Shown here: positions 1-6,286 of the stretch, piece after piece
Numbering within the stretch: position 1 is the first letter of the stretch
Layout: every line of letters starts with the position of its first letter
Assembly (NCBI GenBank): GCA_937873255.1
Contig: CALMVM010000596.1
Location: 17,348-24,819, forward strand
Reading direction: 5' to 3'
Length of the DNA stretch: 7,472 nucleotides
DNA from: an uncultured Verrucomicrobiota bacterium
Lineage (GTDB): Bacteria > Verrucomicrobiota > Verrucomicrobiia > Chthoniobacterales > SZAS-18
Made by a program: the position numbers and the translations under genes
The notes under the pieces: generated by a model
The model's database searches: none
Seen by the model: the letters and a program-made list of their open reading frames with translations, nothing else
What the model was told of the DNA's origin: nothing

Positions 1-1006
1 GCGAAGTAACGAGGGCCGCGATGGCTTCGATGTCTCCGTCGCGCAGTCGGAGCGGAGCGGGCTCAAAGAATCTTCTGTCCATCGACGGGAGGTCGCGCAT
101 CTGAATCAGCATGCCGTTTTTCCAGACCCAGGCGTCCGAGCGGTATGGCCCGACTTTTCGCGGGTCGCTCCAGGCGTGGATCGCCACCATCGGCCGACCG
201 AGCGCCGCCGCCAAGTGGGCCGGCCCGCTGTCAACGCTCAGGACGAATGAGGCTCTACGGGTCAGCCAGATGAGTTGCGCCAAGCTGGTCCGGTTCATCA
301 GGCTCAAGTAATGTTCCGACGAATGAATTTTCGGCTCGACACCCCGTCCGACGAGGACAATTCTTCTCCTACTTATTTTACTTATAAACTGTTGTATCTG
401 ATTTAAATCGATAGATTTACCTTTTCCTCGCGCGTATGGATGTATGAGCACGAACGACGAGTCGAAATCGAACGGTGAATCGGGCTTTTCGCCCGTCGGC
501 AGACGGAATTCGATCTGGTTCCCAGGATGATATTTTTGGGCGTTGGCCAACACCGCGTTCGCCAGAACAAGATAACGTTCGACCGCGTGCGCAGGCTGTT
601 TTGAGGAAACGACTGTCCGGTGGTAAAACCAGCGCGCCCCCTCGCGGGCATCGGACAACCCGACAAATTCGCGAGCGCCGCTCACGCGCCCGATCAATGC
701 GGTGCGCAGCAACCCTTGGAAATCGAGCGCGAGATCGGGCCGGTGACCGCGCATCACGTTGCGCATCCACTTCATCATCGCCACGCCCCCACCCCAGCCG
801 CGAAACTCCCGGCGCGGGAAATCGATCACCTCATCGATATCGGGATGGCCGGTCAGCAGCGGCATCCATTCCGTGTTTGCCAGCCAGGAAATTCGGCAGT
901 CCGGCCAGGCCGCCTTCAACCGCGCCACTGCCGGCAAAGTGTGGATGATATCGCCGAACGAACTCGGCTTGAGAACGAGCAGCGTGCGCGGAGCTTCGGT
1001 TGCCAA
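1..1006 (-). CDS. Glycosyltransferase family 9 (heptosyltransferase-like), 3' end cut by window edge
   Basis: Reading leftwards from a TTG at 1006-1004 gives 335 open codons to the window edge. GT9 enzymes move a heptose or related sugar from a nucleotide donor onto lipopolysaccharide core or similar glycans on the cytoplasmic face of the inner membrane. The N-terminal motif KPSSFGDIIHTLPA (residues 13-26) matches the family opening; D19 sits where the catalytic Asp of WaaC-type enzymes lies. The C-terminal nucleotide-sugar site is SVDSGPAHLAAALGRP (D259), followed by a DPRKVGPY segment. Family members are about 340-350 aa, so only a few residues should be missing. No ATG fits: the frame is shared with the upstream phosphoesterase, whose TAG at 1021-1019 closes it, and TTG is the only usual start before the KPSS motif. 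Residues about 194-216 are encoded by an AT-rich patch with codons rare elsewhere here. The acceptor sugar cannot be told from sequence. The family call is secure; the start is inferred. Confidence 0.9.
   Translation of the reverse strand, partial: MATEAPRTLLVLKPSSFGDIIHTLPAVARLKAAWPDCRISWLANTEWMPLLTGHPDIDEVIDFPRREFRGWGGGVAMMKWMRNVMRGHRPDLALDFQGLLRTALIGRVSGAREFVGLSDAREGARWFYHRTVVSSKQPAHAVERYLVLANAVLANAQKYHPGNQIEFRLPTGEKPDSPFDFDSSFVLIHPYARGKGKSIDLNQIQQFISKISRRRIVLVGRGVEPKIHSSEHYLSLMNRTSLAQLIWLTRRASFVLSVDSGPAHLAAALGRPMVAIHAWSDPRKVGPYRSDAWVWKNGMLIQMRDLPSMDRRFFEPAPLRLRDGDIEAIAALVTS
357..427. other. AT-rich patch inside the GT9 gene
   Basis: Positions 361-420 contain 15 G or C out of 60 by hand count (about 25%), inside a window that is clearly GC-rich. 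On the coding (minus) strand the patch stays in frame. It uses codons such as ATA three times, AGA twice, AGG and TTA, unlike the G/C-ending codons of neighbouring genes. It encodes GT9 residues about 194-216, the start of the C-terminal nucleotide-sugar domain. What made it (recombination, local relaxed selection or a regulatory role) is not visible. Confidence 0.7.
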
Positions 1007-1018
1007 AAAGAAAACGCT

Positions 1019-1741
1019 CTACTTCCCAATCGCCAGGCGGTCGGCGAGGCGCTTGGGCAGGTCGGCGGCGATGATTTTCTTTTGCGCGGTGTGGATGTCG
1101 TATTCCAGCCGGCGCAATTCGACGAAATTCTTGTCCGTGTGGTAGATCACGTACGCCGAACGCCAGTCGCCGTCGCGCGGCTGGCCGACGCTGCCGATGT
1201 TGATGAAATACTTCTTGCCCATCTCGAACTTGAGCTTGTCGAGGGGAATGCTCATCACCGGACCATCACGAACGTACGCCCGGGGCGCGTGGGTGTGGCC
1301 GAAAAAACACACGCTCGTGTGCTGGTAGCTGAAGCTCGCGCTGGCGTCGAGTTGGTTGAATACATAGCCCCACTTGTGCGGGGTATCGAGCGTCGCGTGG
1401 ACAATCGTGAAGTCGCGCACCTGCCGCACGAGCCGCAGGTCGTTGAGGTATTGCTTGTCCTCGGGAGTGAGGTGTTCGCGCGTCCAGTTGAGCGCCTCTT
1501 CGGCAAGCGGGTTGAATCCGTCGAGCGAGTCCGAGATGGCTGCCTGCTCGTCGTGATTGCCTTTGACAACCGGGCATTCCAGGTTGCGCACGATCTCCAA
1601 GCACTCGTGCGGGTTGGCGTTGTAGCCGACAACGTCACCCAGGCAGACAAAGAGGTTGCAGCCGTTCGCGCGCGCATCGGCCAGCACCGCCTCCAGGGCT
1701 TCAAGGTTGGCATGGATGTCGCCGAAAATCGCAAAACGCAT
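1019..1741 (-). CDS. Calcineurin-like metallophosphoesterase (YfcE/ApaH-like, Metallophos_2 type)
   Basis: A 240-residue cytoplasmic protein carrying the full set of dinuclear-metal motifs in the usual order: GDIHAN (D8, H10), GDVVGY (D36), GNHD (N62, H63), a lone metal-ligand His in IVHAT (H115), and GHTH (H149, H151), followed by NIGSVGQPRDGD. This is the signature of small phosphodiesterases/phosphatases with a calcineurin fold. Members hydrolyse varied phosphoesters, and the substrate cannot be read from sequence. The length is normal for the subgroup. ATG at 1741 is chosen because the GDIHAN motif must lie within about 10 residues of the start; the frame stays open far upstream, but that part is antisense or out-of-frame overlap with the neighbouring gene. 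It lies 23 nt after the TPR-like gene and 12 nt before the GT9 gene, so it is very likely co-transcribed with both. It lacks the GDLHL-type opening of LpxH, so a direct lipid A role is not indicated. Confidence 0.93.
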   Translation of the reverse strand: MRFAIFGDIHANLEALEAVLADARANGCNLFVCLGDVVGYNANPHECLEIVRNLECPVVKGNHDEQAAISDSLDGFNPLAEEALNWTREHLTPEDKQYLNDLRLVRQVRDFTIVHATLDTPHKWGYVFNQLDASASFSYQHTSVCFFGHTHAPRAYVRDGPVMSIPLDKLKFEMGKKYFINIGSVGQPRDGDWRSAYVIYHTDKNFVELRRLEYDIHTAQKKIIAADLPKRLADRLAIGK

Positions 1742-1764
1742 GGGGTTTCCCAATAAAAATGGAA

Positions 1765-2562
1765 CTAGCGCGGTTTGTAAACCCTTTGTTCCGGCGGAAG
1801 CTGAAGTTTCTCCTCCAGGTCCCGGAGGTCGGTTTCGAGGGTGGGAAGCCGTTCCTGCGGCCCCATGTCGTAGAGCGCGCGCAGCCGCTGCCAGGCCTCG
1901 CGCTCGCGGCCGGGCACCTTGGCGAGTTCGTAGGCAGCATCCCGTTTTTCGTAGGTCATCGCGTGCGGACACTCCGACGCCTTTTCGTAAGCAGCCGACG
2001 CCGCGAGATGGTCCTCGAATTTGCGCTGCTCGATCTCGCCGAGCATGTGGTAAAGCGTGGCGGACTGCGGGTTGTTCTTGATGCCGTGTTCGATGTAGTC
2101 GCGGCCGAGCACGAAGTATTCGCGCTGACGTTTCTTTCGCACGGCGATCTTCGGTTCCTTGGGATCTTCCATGACCGCGACGCTCGCGTTGTAGGCCATG
2201 TGCCAGCCGGCCATGTCCCAGAACATGACGTTGTGCGGCACCAGCGTCGTCACGGTGCCGAACTTCAGGTTCATCTTGCCGTACTCCACCCGTTCCCAGT
2301 CGGTCAGCGCCTCGATCCAGAGCAGGTCGGCCACCAGCGAGCGGAAGCCGCCGAGCGCGGCGATGAACTCGTTCTGGGTGACGCGTTCGCGCACGCTCAG
2401 GTCGAGCGCGACGGAATTGACCGAGTTCGCCACCCGCTCCCGCGCCAATCCCCGCTCGAACGGCAGCCTCGCCAGTCCGAAACCCAGCACGAGCAGGATG
2501 CCGACGGCGTAGCGGCGACCGAAGGCCCGGAGTCGGCCCGGCGGTGAGGGCAACGGTTGCAT
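1765..2562 (-). CDS. Membrane-anchored TPR-like protein of unknown function, linked to an ABC-2 exporter
   Basis: A 265-residue protein. A basic N-terminus (RLRAFGRRY) precedes one hydrophobic segment at about residues 18-33, suggesting a single-pass anchor with the rest outside the cytoplasm. A distinctive block follows: GGFRSLVADLLWIEA (71-85), then VTTLVPHNVMFWDMAGWHMAYN (split here as VTTLVPHN and FWDMAGWHMAYN, about 104-125). The region from about 145 to 205 resembles tetratricopeptide helices, including a 'YEKASECP' repeat end, and the C-terminus is charged and helical (TDLRDLEEKLQLPPEQ). From memory, similar 'GGFR..adllW' TPR proteins occur in Verrucomicrobiota and Planctomycetota, but I know of no assigned function. 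The gene begins 6 nt after the permease stop, so translation is probably coupled. A role as an accessory or scaffold of the exporter is an inference from this position only. Confidence 0.85.
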   Translation of the reverse strand: MQPLPSPPGRLRAFGRRYAVGILLVLGFGLARLPFERGLARERVANSVNSVALDLSVRERVTQNEFIAALGGFRSLVADLLWIEALTDWERVEYGKMNLKFGTVTTLVPHNVMFWDMAGWHMAYNASVAVMEDPKEPKIAVRKKRQREYFVLGRDYIEHGIKNNPQSATLYHMLGEIEQRKFEDHLAASAAYEKASECPHAMTYEKRDAAYELAKVPGREREAWQRLRALYDMGPQERLPTLETDLRDLEEKLQLPPEQRVYKPR

Positions 2563-2568
2563 GGGCGG

Positions 2569-3498
2569 TCAGATTTCGCGTTTGGCGAACATAAAATACC
2601 CGGCGAAGAGATAGACCAGCACGTAGGTCACGCCCAGTCCGATGGTCTTCGCCACCAGCCACGGCGCGACGTGCGCGCCCGCGATGATTTCTTCCACGAG
2701 GTTGAAAGCCTGGAGGTCGGGGAAGATGAGCACGACCGGCTTGAAAAACGCCACATCAAGGAGGCTGTTCGGGGCCAGCGTGCCGGTGGTCTGCCAGTAG
2801 TCGCGCGCCGTGCCCAGCAACTGGCCGATGAAGACCCCCGCCACCGACACGCTGATCGTAAAGATCGAGGAGGTCGCAAACGTGGAAACGAACAGGGTCA
2901 ACGACGCCAGGAGGGCGGCCTTCGTATAGATGATGAGCCCGCCCGCCCACAGCGCCGGGTCGTACGCGCTCGCGTAGAGTTCGCTCAGGTTCTGATTGAC
3001 GGCATCGGGCGGCTCGCCCCCGCTCAAAATCTCGCCCGCCACGACGTGGACGCGCCACCACAGCACAACCGCGAACATCGCCCCCATTACCAGGATGCTG
3101 ATGAGCAGCAGCAGGAACACACCCAGGAGTTTGCCTGTCAGGTACTCGAAACGCGGCACGGGCTTGGCCAGGATCGTATAGAGCGTCCTGTCCTCCACGT
3201 CCTTGGGCAGGAGATTCGCCGTCGCCAGGATCGCCAGCATGCTCGTGAAAATCGACATCGCCCCGAGCGAGGTGTCCTTGAGCATCTGGAACTGGCCCTG
3301 GAACGTGAACCGCACGAATAGCAGCGACGAGCCGATCTGAAGCAGCGCGAAGATCAGCAAAAAGTAAAACACCTTCAGCCGCACGAGTTCGGTGAGCGTG
3401 TTGGTGGCGAGCGCCCACACCCGCGCGGGGGAGAAAAACCGGTGCTTGACCTTCCGCGCAAGCGGCGTGGCGGAAGGAGACTCGACGGCGGCAGGCAT
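2569..3498 (-). CDS. ABC-2 type transporter permease (NosY-like)
   Basis: A 309-residue integral inner-membrane protein and the channel half of an ABC exporter. Hydrophobic segments lie at about residues 43-62, 78-97, 124-147, 186-207, 210-232 and 285-304, giving six membrane spans. Between the second and third lies the family hallmark EDRTLYTILAKPVPRFEYLTGK (quoted in parts: EDRTLYTILAKPVPR and FEYLTGK, about 102-123), the cytoplasmic stretch typical of ABC2_membrane_2/NosY-like permeases that contacts the ATPase. A non-cytoplasmic loop of about 35 residues follows the third span. The ATG at 3498 is 28 nt downstream of the ATPase stop, with no clear Shine-Dalgarno sequence. The immediate pairing with the ATPase gene indicates a two-gene exporter that works as a dimer of each subunit. 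The cargo is unknown; envelope components, lipids, drugs and peptides are all possible in this family. Confidence 0.93.
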   Translation of the reverse strand: MPAAVESPSATPLARKVKHRFFSPARVWALATNTLTELVRLKVFYFLLIFALLQIGSSLLFVRFTFQGQFQMLKDTSLGAMSIFTSMLAILATANLLPKDVEDRTLYTILAKPVPRFEYLTGKLLGVFLLLLISILVMGAMFAVVLWWRVHVVAGEILSGGEPPDAVNQNLSELYASAYDPALWAGGLIIYTKAALLASLTLFVSTFATSSIFTISVSVAGVFIGQLLGTARDYWQTTGTLAPNSLLDVAFFKPVVLIFPDLQAFNLVEEIIAGAHVAPWLVAKTIGLGVTYVLVYLFAGYFMFAKREI

Positions 3499-3526
3499 GG
3501 GAAATCGGTGGTGGGCGAAGGACGGG

Positions 3527-4390
3527 TCAATCCCGGGACGCGGAACCGGAGGTCACGTCGAGGAAATACCGTTCGAGAGTGGTGCGCGGCTTGCGGGTTT
3601 CGACCAGGCTGGTTTTGGGGTACGACCTGGCGACGAGCGCCTGGATTTCCGCGAGGAGTTCGGGCGACGCGTCGCGGAAAATGATCTCGGTTTGATCTTC
3701 GATGGAGATCAAATCTTCCAGACGCCCTTCGCGCACCAACACCCCGTGAGCGAGAATGCCGATGCGGTCGCAGATTTCCTGCACCTGACCGAGCAGGTGG
3801 GAGCACAGCAAGACCGTCATTCCGCGTTCCTTGAAGCTGACAATCAGATCGCGGATTTCCGCCGAGCCTTGCGGATCGACGCCTGCGGTCGGCTCATCGA
3901 GCACGAGCAACCGGGGCTCCTGCACGAGAGCCTGCGCGAGTCCGATCCGCTGCAGCATGCCTTTGGAATAGCCGCCCAAACGCCGGTCGCGGGCGTGTTC
4001 CAGACCGACAAGCTTGAGGAGTTCGTCGGTCTTGTCGCGGAGGGTCGAACCGGACAGACCGCAGAGCTTTCCGTAAAACCGAAGTGTCTCCGCTCCAGTC
4101 AGATACTTATAAAAATACGGATTCTCCGGCAAAAACCCGACTTCCTCGTGACTGTCCACTTCCTGGCTGTCGCGGCCGAAAATCTCGGTGCTCCCTGCCG
4201 TTGGCGGAACCAGGCCAAGGACGATCTTCATCGTGGTACTCTTGCCCGAACCATTCGGCCCCAACAGGCCGTAGACCTGCCCCGGCGCGACCTCCAGGGA
4301 AAGATCACGCACCGCGACCAGCCGTTCCCGTTTGAACGGAATCGGGAATACTTTCGTGAGGTTGCGGATGGCAATGGCGGGGGTCGTCAT
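3527..4390 (-). CDS. ABC transporter ATP-binding protein (ABC-2/NatA-like)
   Basis: A 287-residue nucleotide-binding subunit that powers the adjacent permease. Walker A is GPNGSGKST (44-52), the Q-loop region reads GFLPENPYFYKYLTG (85-99) with Glu in the usual Gln place as is common in this subgroup, the signature is YSKGM (141-145), Walker B is LLVLDEP (161-167), the D-loop follows at GVDP, and the switch His is H198 in CSH. All catalytic elements are present, so it should be active. The region after about residue 215 is the usual C-terminal regulatory extension of ABC-2 ATPases, ending in a TTLERYFLDVTSG segment common in this group. ATG at 4390 is chosen because it places the first beta strand (AIAIRNLTKVF) at the N-terminus. 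The frame is open further upstream to about 4783, but that part overlaps the acylphosphatase gene and shows no ABC-like content. Confidence 0.95.
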   Translation of the reverse strand: MTTPAIAIRNLTKVFPIPFKRERLVAVRDLSLEVAPGQVYGLLGPNGSGKSTTMKIVLGLVPPTAGSTEIFGRDSQEVDSHEEVGFLPENPYFYKYLTGAETLRFYGKLCGLSGSTLRDKTDELLKLVGLEHARDRRLGGYSKGMLQRIGLAQALVQEPRLLVLDEPTAGVDPQGSAEIRDLIVSFKERGMTVLLCSHLLGQVQEICDRIGILAHGVLVREGRLEDLISIEDQTEIIFRDASPELLAEIQALVARSYPKTSLVETRKPRTTLERYFLDVTSGSASRD

Positions 4391-4420
4391 CGCGGGATGG
4401 CCAAGTTCATTACATTGCAC

Positions 4421-4442
4421 AAAATTGGCGCGATACCACCAA
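4421..4442 (-). terminator. Weak hairpin plus T-tract between acylphosphatase and ABC ATPase genes
   Basis: On the minus strand TTGGTG (4442-4437) can pair with CGCCAA (4430-4425), with one G-T wobble, around a 6-nt loop. TTTT (4424-4421) follows directly. This has the shape of an intrinsic terminator 35-56 nt after the acylphosphatase stop, but the stem is only 6 bp and the T-run only 4, so it is weak at best. The same bases can be read as a promoter: TTGGTG as a -35 box, 17 nt, then TGCAAT (4419-4414) as a -10 box, about 24 nt before the ABC ATPase start. Either reading would put a transcription seam here. Confidence 0.2.
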
Positions 4443-4476
4443 GGATTTTGGGACTGGAGTTCCGTTCGGGACTTCG

Positions 4477-4755
4477 CTAATGGCGAATTTCGAAGCCTGT
4501 GACGGGCGATTCCGCCCCTTCGTTTTCTGATCGACGCGCTTCCCGGATATATCCGCCGAGATGGCTCGTCGCCACCGCATCGAGGAAAGCCTCGATTTCG
4601 ATTGCGTCGCCAGTCGCTGCCAATTCGACCGTACCGTCGGGAAGATTGCGCACCCAGCCGGTCACGTCGAAACCGGCGGCGATCTGCTTGACCGAATAAC
4701 GGAACCCGACGCCTTGCACGCGTCCCGAGTAGGTCACGCGCCGGGAGATTTTCAC
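4477..4755 (-). CDS. acyP: Acylphosphatase
   Basis: A 92-residue cytoplasmic enzyme that hydrolyses the carboxyl-phosphate bond of acyl phosphates such as acetyl phosphate or 1,3-bisphosphoglycerate. The complete family signature is present: GRVQGVGFR (11-19) with the phosphate-binding/catalytic Arg R19, and GWVRNLPDGTVE (33-44) with the catalytic Asn N37. Length is normal for a stand-alone acylphosphatase. The start is GTG at 4755-4753, which overlaps the TGA stop of the upstream secreted-protein gene in a GTGA, so the two are translationally coupled. An 86-nt gap with a weak hairpin follows before the ABC ATPase gene. Its physiological role in bacteria is generally unclear, and the context does not point to a substrate. 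Confidence 0.95.
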   Translation of the reverse strand: MKISRRVTYSGRVQGVGFRYSVKQIAAGFDVTGWVRNLPDGTVELAATGDAIEIEAFLDAVATSHLGGYIREARRSENEGAESPVTGFEIRH

Positions 4756-6209
4756 GGAGTGGGGAGATGGTTCTGCGGCGCAAACTTATCGTTCAGCGCA
4801 TCGGACCATTTTTCGTCCTGCGCATCGATTACGATCACCTCGTTGGCGGAGGTGACGCAAAGCTTGAACACGCGGCCGGTCGCAAAAAACGCGGTCGAAA
4901 GCACCGTCGGCCCTTCCGTGGGACCGCCGTCGTGATGGCGAACCGGGAAAGTTTTCTGTTCCATCAGGTGAAGCTGGTTATAGCGCGCCGTGTTGGCGTC
5001 GCGCACCGCCGCATAGAATCGCTCCGCCGCCGCGCGGTCCCGGCAAGCCACCTTCCAGAAATAACTCGTGCCGCCCGCCGTCTGGTAAACGAGGTAGCGA
5101 TCACCACGCCAACCGGCCGCCGCGTCTTCAGCGCGGGATTTGTCATGGAACCAGGTCAGAAACAACTGCCGCGCGCCGAACTCGCCCAGTACGTTGTCCT
5201 CGACCGGCTTTTGTTCCAACACGCTCGTGTCCGCGAGAGCGATTTCGACAGGCTCCTCGCGCGGGTCGGCCAGGTAGAGTTCGGGGTGGAGAACCTGCGC
5301 GGACGACGACGGCGGATGGTGGAACGCCTCCTCCAGCGCCTTCCAACCGCCTTGCGCGTACAGCGTGGTGCAAAATTCCTGCCCGCGCAGATACGGAAAC
5401 AGGAGCGTCTCACGCAAAAAGCGGGGTGCCCCGGCAAGCTGGCGCACGTCAGTCGTCAGGGCGCTGCCGACCGCCTCGCGCAACGCGGCGGCGGAAAGGT
5501 CGCCGGCCATGTAGCGGTTCATCACAAGGGTGGCATCGCCCTCCACCAACGCGGTCGCGGCGAGGACGCGGTCGTCGTTCCCCTTCGCCTCGATGGGCAG
5601 GCGCGAGAGGTCGAAGTGCTGGTCTTCGAGGGCATGCGTCAACTCGTGCGCCATGACGACGCGGTTGGTCGAGGCGGACAGCGGTTGGCCAGTGAAGGTA
5701 AACAATCCTTTTTCGTGCTGGTCGTAAAACGCGCCGATCTGCTCGCCGAGCAGGGCGAGGTACGTTTTCTTCAGGTCGGTGCCGGCCGGGAGCACGCCAA
5801 GAGCGGCGAGCGCGGTGCCGGCGCTGTCGAATTCCTGGTCGGGGACCTGTTGCGCGAGTTTCTGGTGGAGGATGGCCGGCAGTTCCGAACGCGGAATCTC
5901 GTGGTAATCCACGGGACGGAGAAATTTTAACCCGCGCAGGCGTTCAACGTCGCGCTCGATTTCCTGTCGCCGGGTGCGGTTGGCGGCGAGGTCGTCGGCC
6001 TCCTGACGCGCTTTCACGACGGCGCGCAGACGCTCGGCCTCCGTTTCAAGTAGCGCCATCCGGCGGCGCGCGAAATCCAGGTCGGAGCGCAGCCTCTTAT
6101 TCTCGTCTTCGAGCGGGACCACCGTTTGCGCGACAGCGCGGAGGCTGCCGACCGGGGTGGCGATCAACGCTGCGATGGCAATCAGAAGAACGATTCGGGC
6201 GGAGCGCAT
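4752..6209 (-). CDS. Secreted putative zinc metallopeptidase (HELTH zincin) with N-terminal coiled coil
   Basis: A 485-residue protein from the ATG at 6209. Residues 1-27 form a signal peptide: basic MRSAR, a hydrophobic core, and an AVA-Q cleavage site. Residues about 33-93 are rich in Glu, Arg, Leu and Ala with no Pro or Gly and look like a coiled coil. A predicted zincin core follows: VMAHELTHALEDQHFDL, with HELTH at 188-192 (two His ligands, catalytic Glu), then ALVEGDATLVM with E222 thirty-four residues after the first His, the spacing expected for the third ligand in gluzincin-type peptidases. The C-terminal half (about 260-485) has no motif I recognise. No lipobox Cys is seen, so it is probably periplasmic or exported. 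An ATG at 6230 is in frame and would add 7 residues, but only the 6209 start has a well-placed GAGGG. It is the first gene of the minus-strand cluster and overlaps acyP by 4 nt. Protease activity is inferred from motifs; the substrate is unknown. Confidence 0.85.
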   Translation of the reverse strand: MRSARIVLLIAIAALIATPVGSLRAVAQTVVPLEDENKRLRSDLDFARRRMALLETEAERLRAVVKARQEADDLAANRTRRQEIERDVERLRGLKFLRPVDYHEIPRSELPAILHQKLAQQVPDQEFDSAGTALAALGVLPAGTDLKKTYLALLGEQIGAFYDQHEKGLFTFTGQPLSASTNRVVMAHELTHALEDQHFDLSRLPIEAKGNDDRVLAATALVEGDATLVMNRYMAGDLSAAALREAVGSALTTDVRQLAGAPRFLRETLLFPYLRGQEFCTTLYAQGGWKALEEAFHHPPSSSAQVLHPELYLADPREEPVEIALADTSVLEQKPVEDNVLGEFGARQLFLTWFHDKSRAEDAAAGWRGDRYLVYQTAGGTSYFWKVACRDRAAAERFYAAVRDANTARYNQLHLMEQKTFPVRHHDGGPTEGPTVLSTAFFATGRVFKLCVTSANEVIVIDAQDEKWSDALNDKFAPQNHLPTP

Positions 6210-6286
6210 GCGCACCCTCGATTTTAGCATCTCTTGAATGGCGCGCGAGCGTTTGCAATCGCGCCCCGCGACGCCACCGTCCCGGC
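6210..6286. promoter_or_regulatory. Divergent intergenic region with presumed promoters for both arms
   Basis: This 77-nt stretch (56 nt if the 6230 start is used) separates the head-to-head starts of the minus-strand cluster and folP, so promoters for both should lie here or inside the neighbouring 5' ends. On the minus strand TGCTAAAAT (6229-6221) resembles an extended -10 element, with no good -35 box at 17 nt. It would place the transcript start at about 6213, which would remove the GAGGG ribosome site and leave an almost leaderless mRNA, so the two readings conflict. On the plus strand TTGAAT (6234-6239) is a possible -35 but has no matching -10. No clear operator palindrome is seen. Confidence 0.3.
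6215..6219 (-). promoter_or_regulatory. Ribosome binding site for the secreted zincin gene
   Basis: On the minus strand GAGGG lies 5 nt before the ATG at 6209, ideal Shine-Dalgarno placement. The alternative ATG at 6230 has AAGAG directly abutting it, too close to serve. This decides the start in favour of 6209. Confidence 0.55.

Noticed and set aside
620..1756. Long plus-strand open frame (378 codons) opposite the GT9 and phosphoesterase genes
   Set aside because: It lies antisense to two genes with complete family motifs, spans their junction, and its translation is Arg/Val/His-rich with no recognisable domain; long antisense frames are expected in GC-rich DNA.
1759..2547. Plus-strand open frame (262 codons) opposite the TPR-like gene
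   Set aside because: It mirrors the minus-strand gene almost exactly. The minus strand has the coherent protein: a membrane anchor, conserved-looking aromatic motifs and operon spacing.
1742..2662. N-terminal extension of the phosphoesterase frame to 547 codons, which might suggest a fusion
   Set aside because: The extra part overlaps the TPR-like gene in another frame, is Arg/Ala/Gly-rich and low in hydrophobic order, and the GDIHAN motif belongs at the very N-terminus.
3392..4480. Plus-strand open frame (362 codons) opposite the ABC ATPase
   Set aside because: The minus strand encodes a full set of Walker, signature and switch motifs; the plus-strand frame is an antisense shadow.
4391..4783. 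N-terminal extension of the ABC ATPase frame to 418 codons
   Set aside because: It would cover the whole acylphosphatase gene out of frame and has no ABC-like content; the ATG at 4390 gives a standard-length protein.
4767..5930. Plus-strand open frame (387 codons) opposite the secreted zincin gene
   Set aside because: Its translation is compositionally biased to Arg/Val/Glu and has no motif, while the minus strand has a signal peptide and HELTH helix.
6210..6230. ATG at 6230 as the start of the secreted zincin
   Set aside because: It has a purine-rich AAGAG directly abutting it with no spacer, while the ATG at 6209 has GAGGG at 5 nt and still gives a full signal peptide. It is kept as a possible alternative only.
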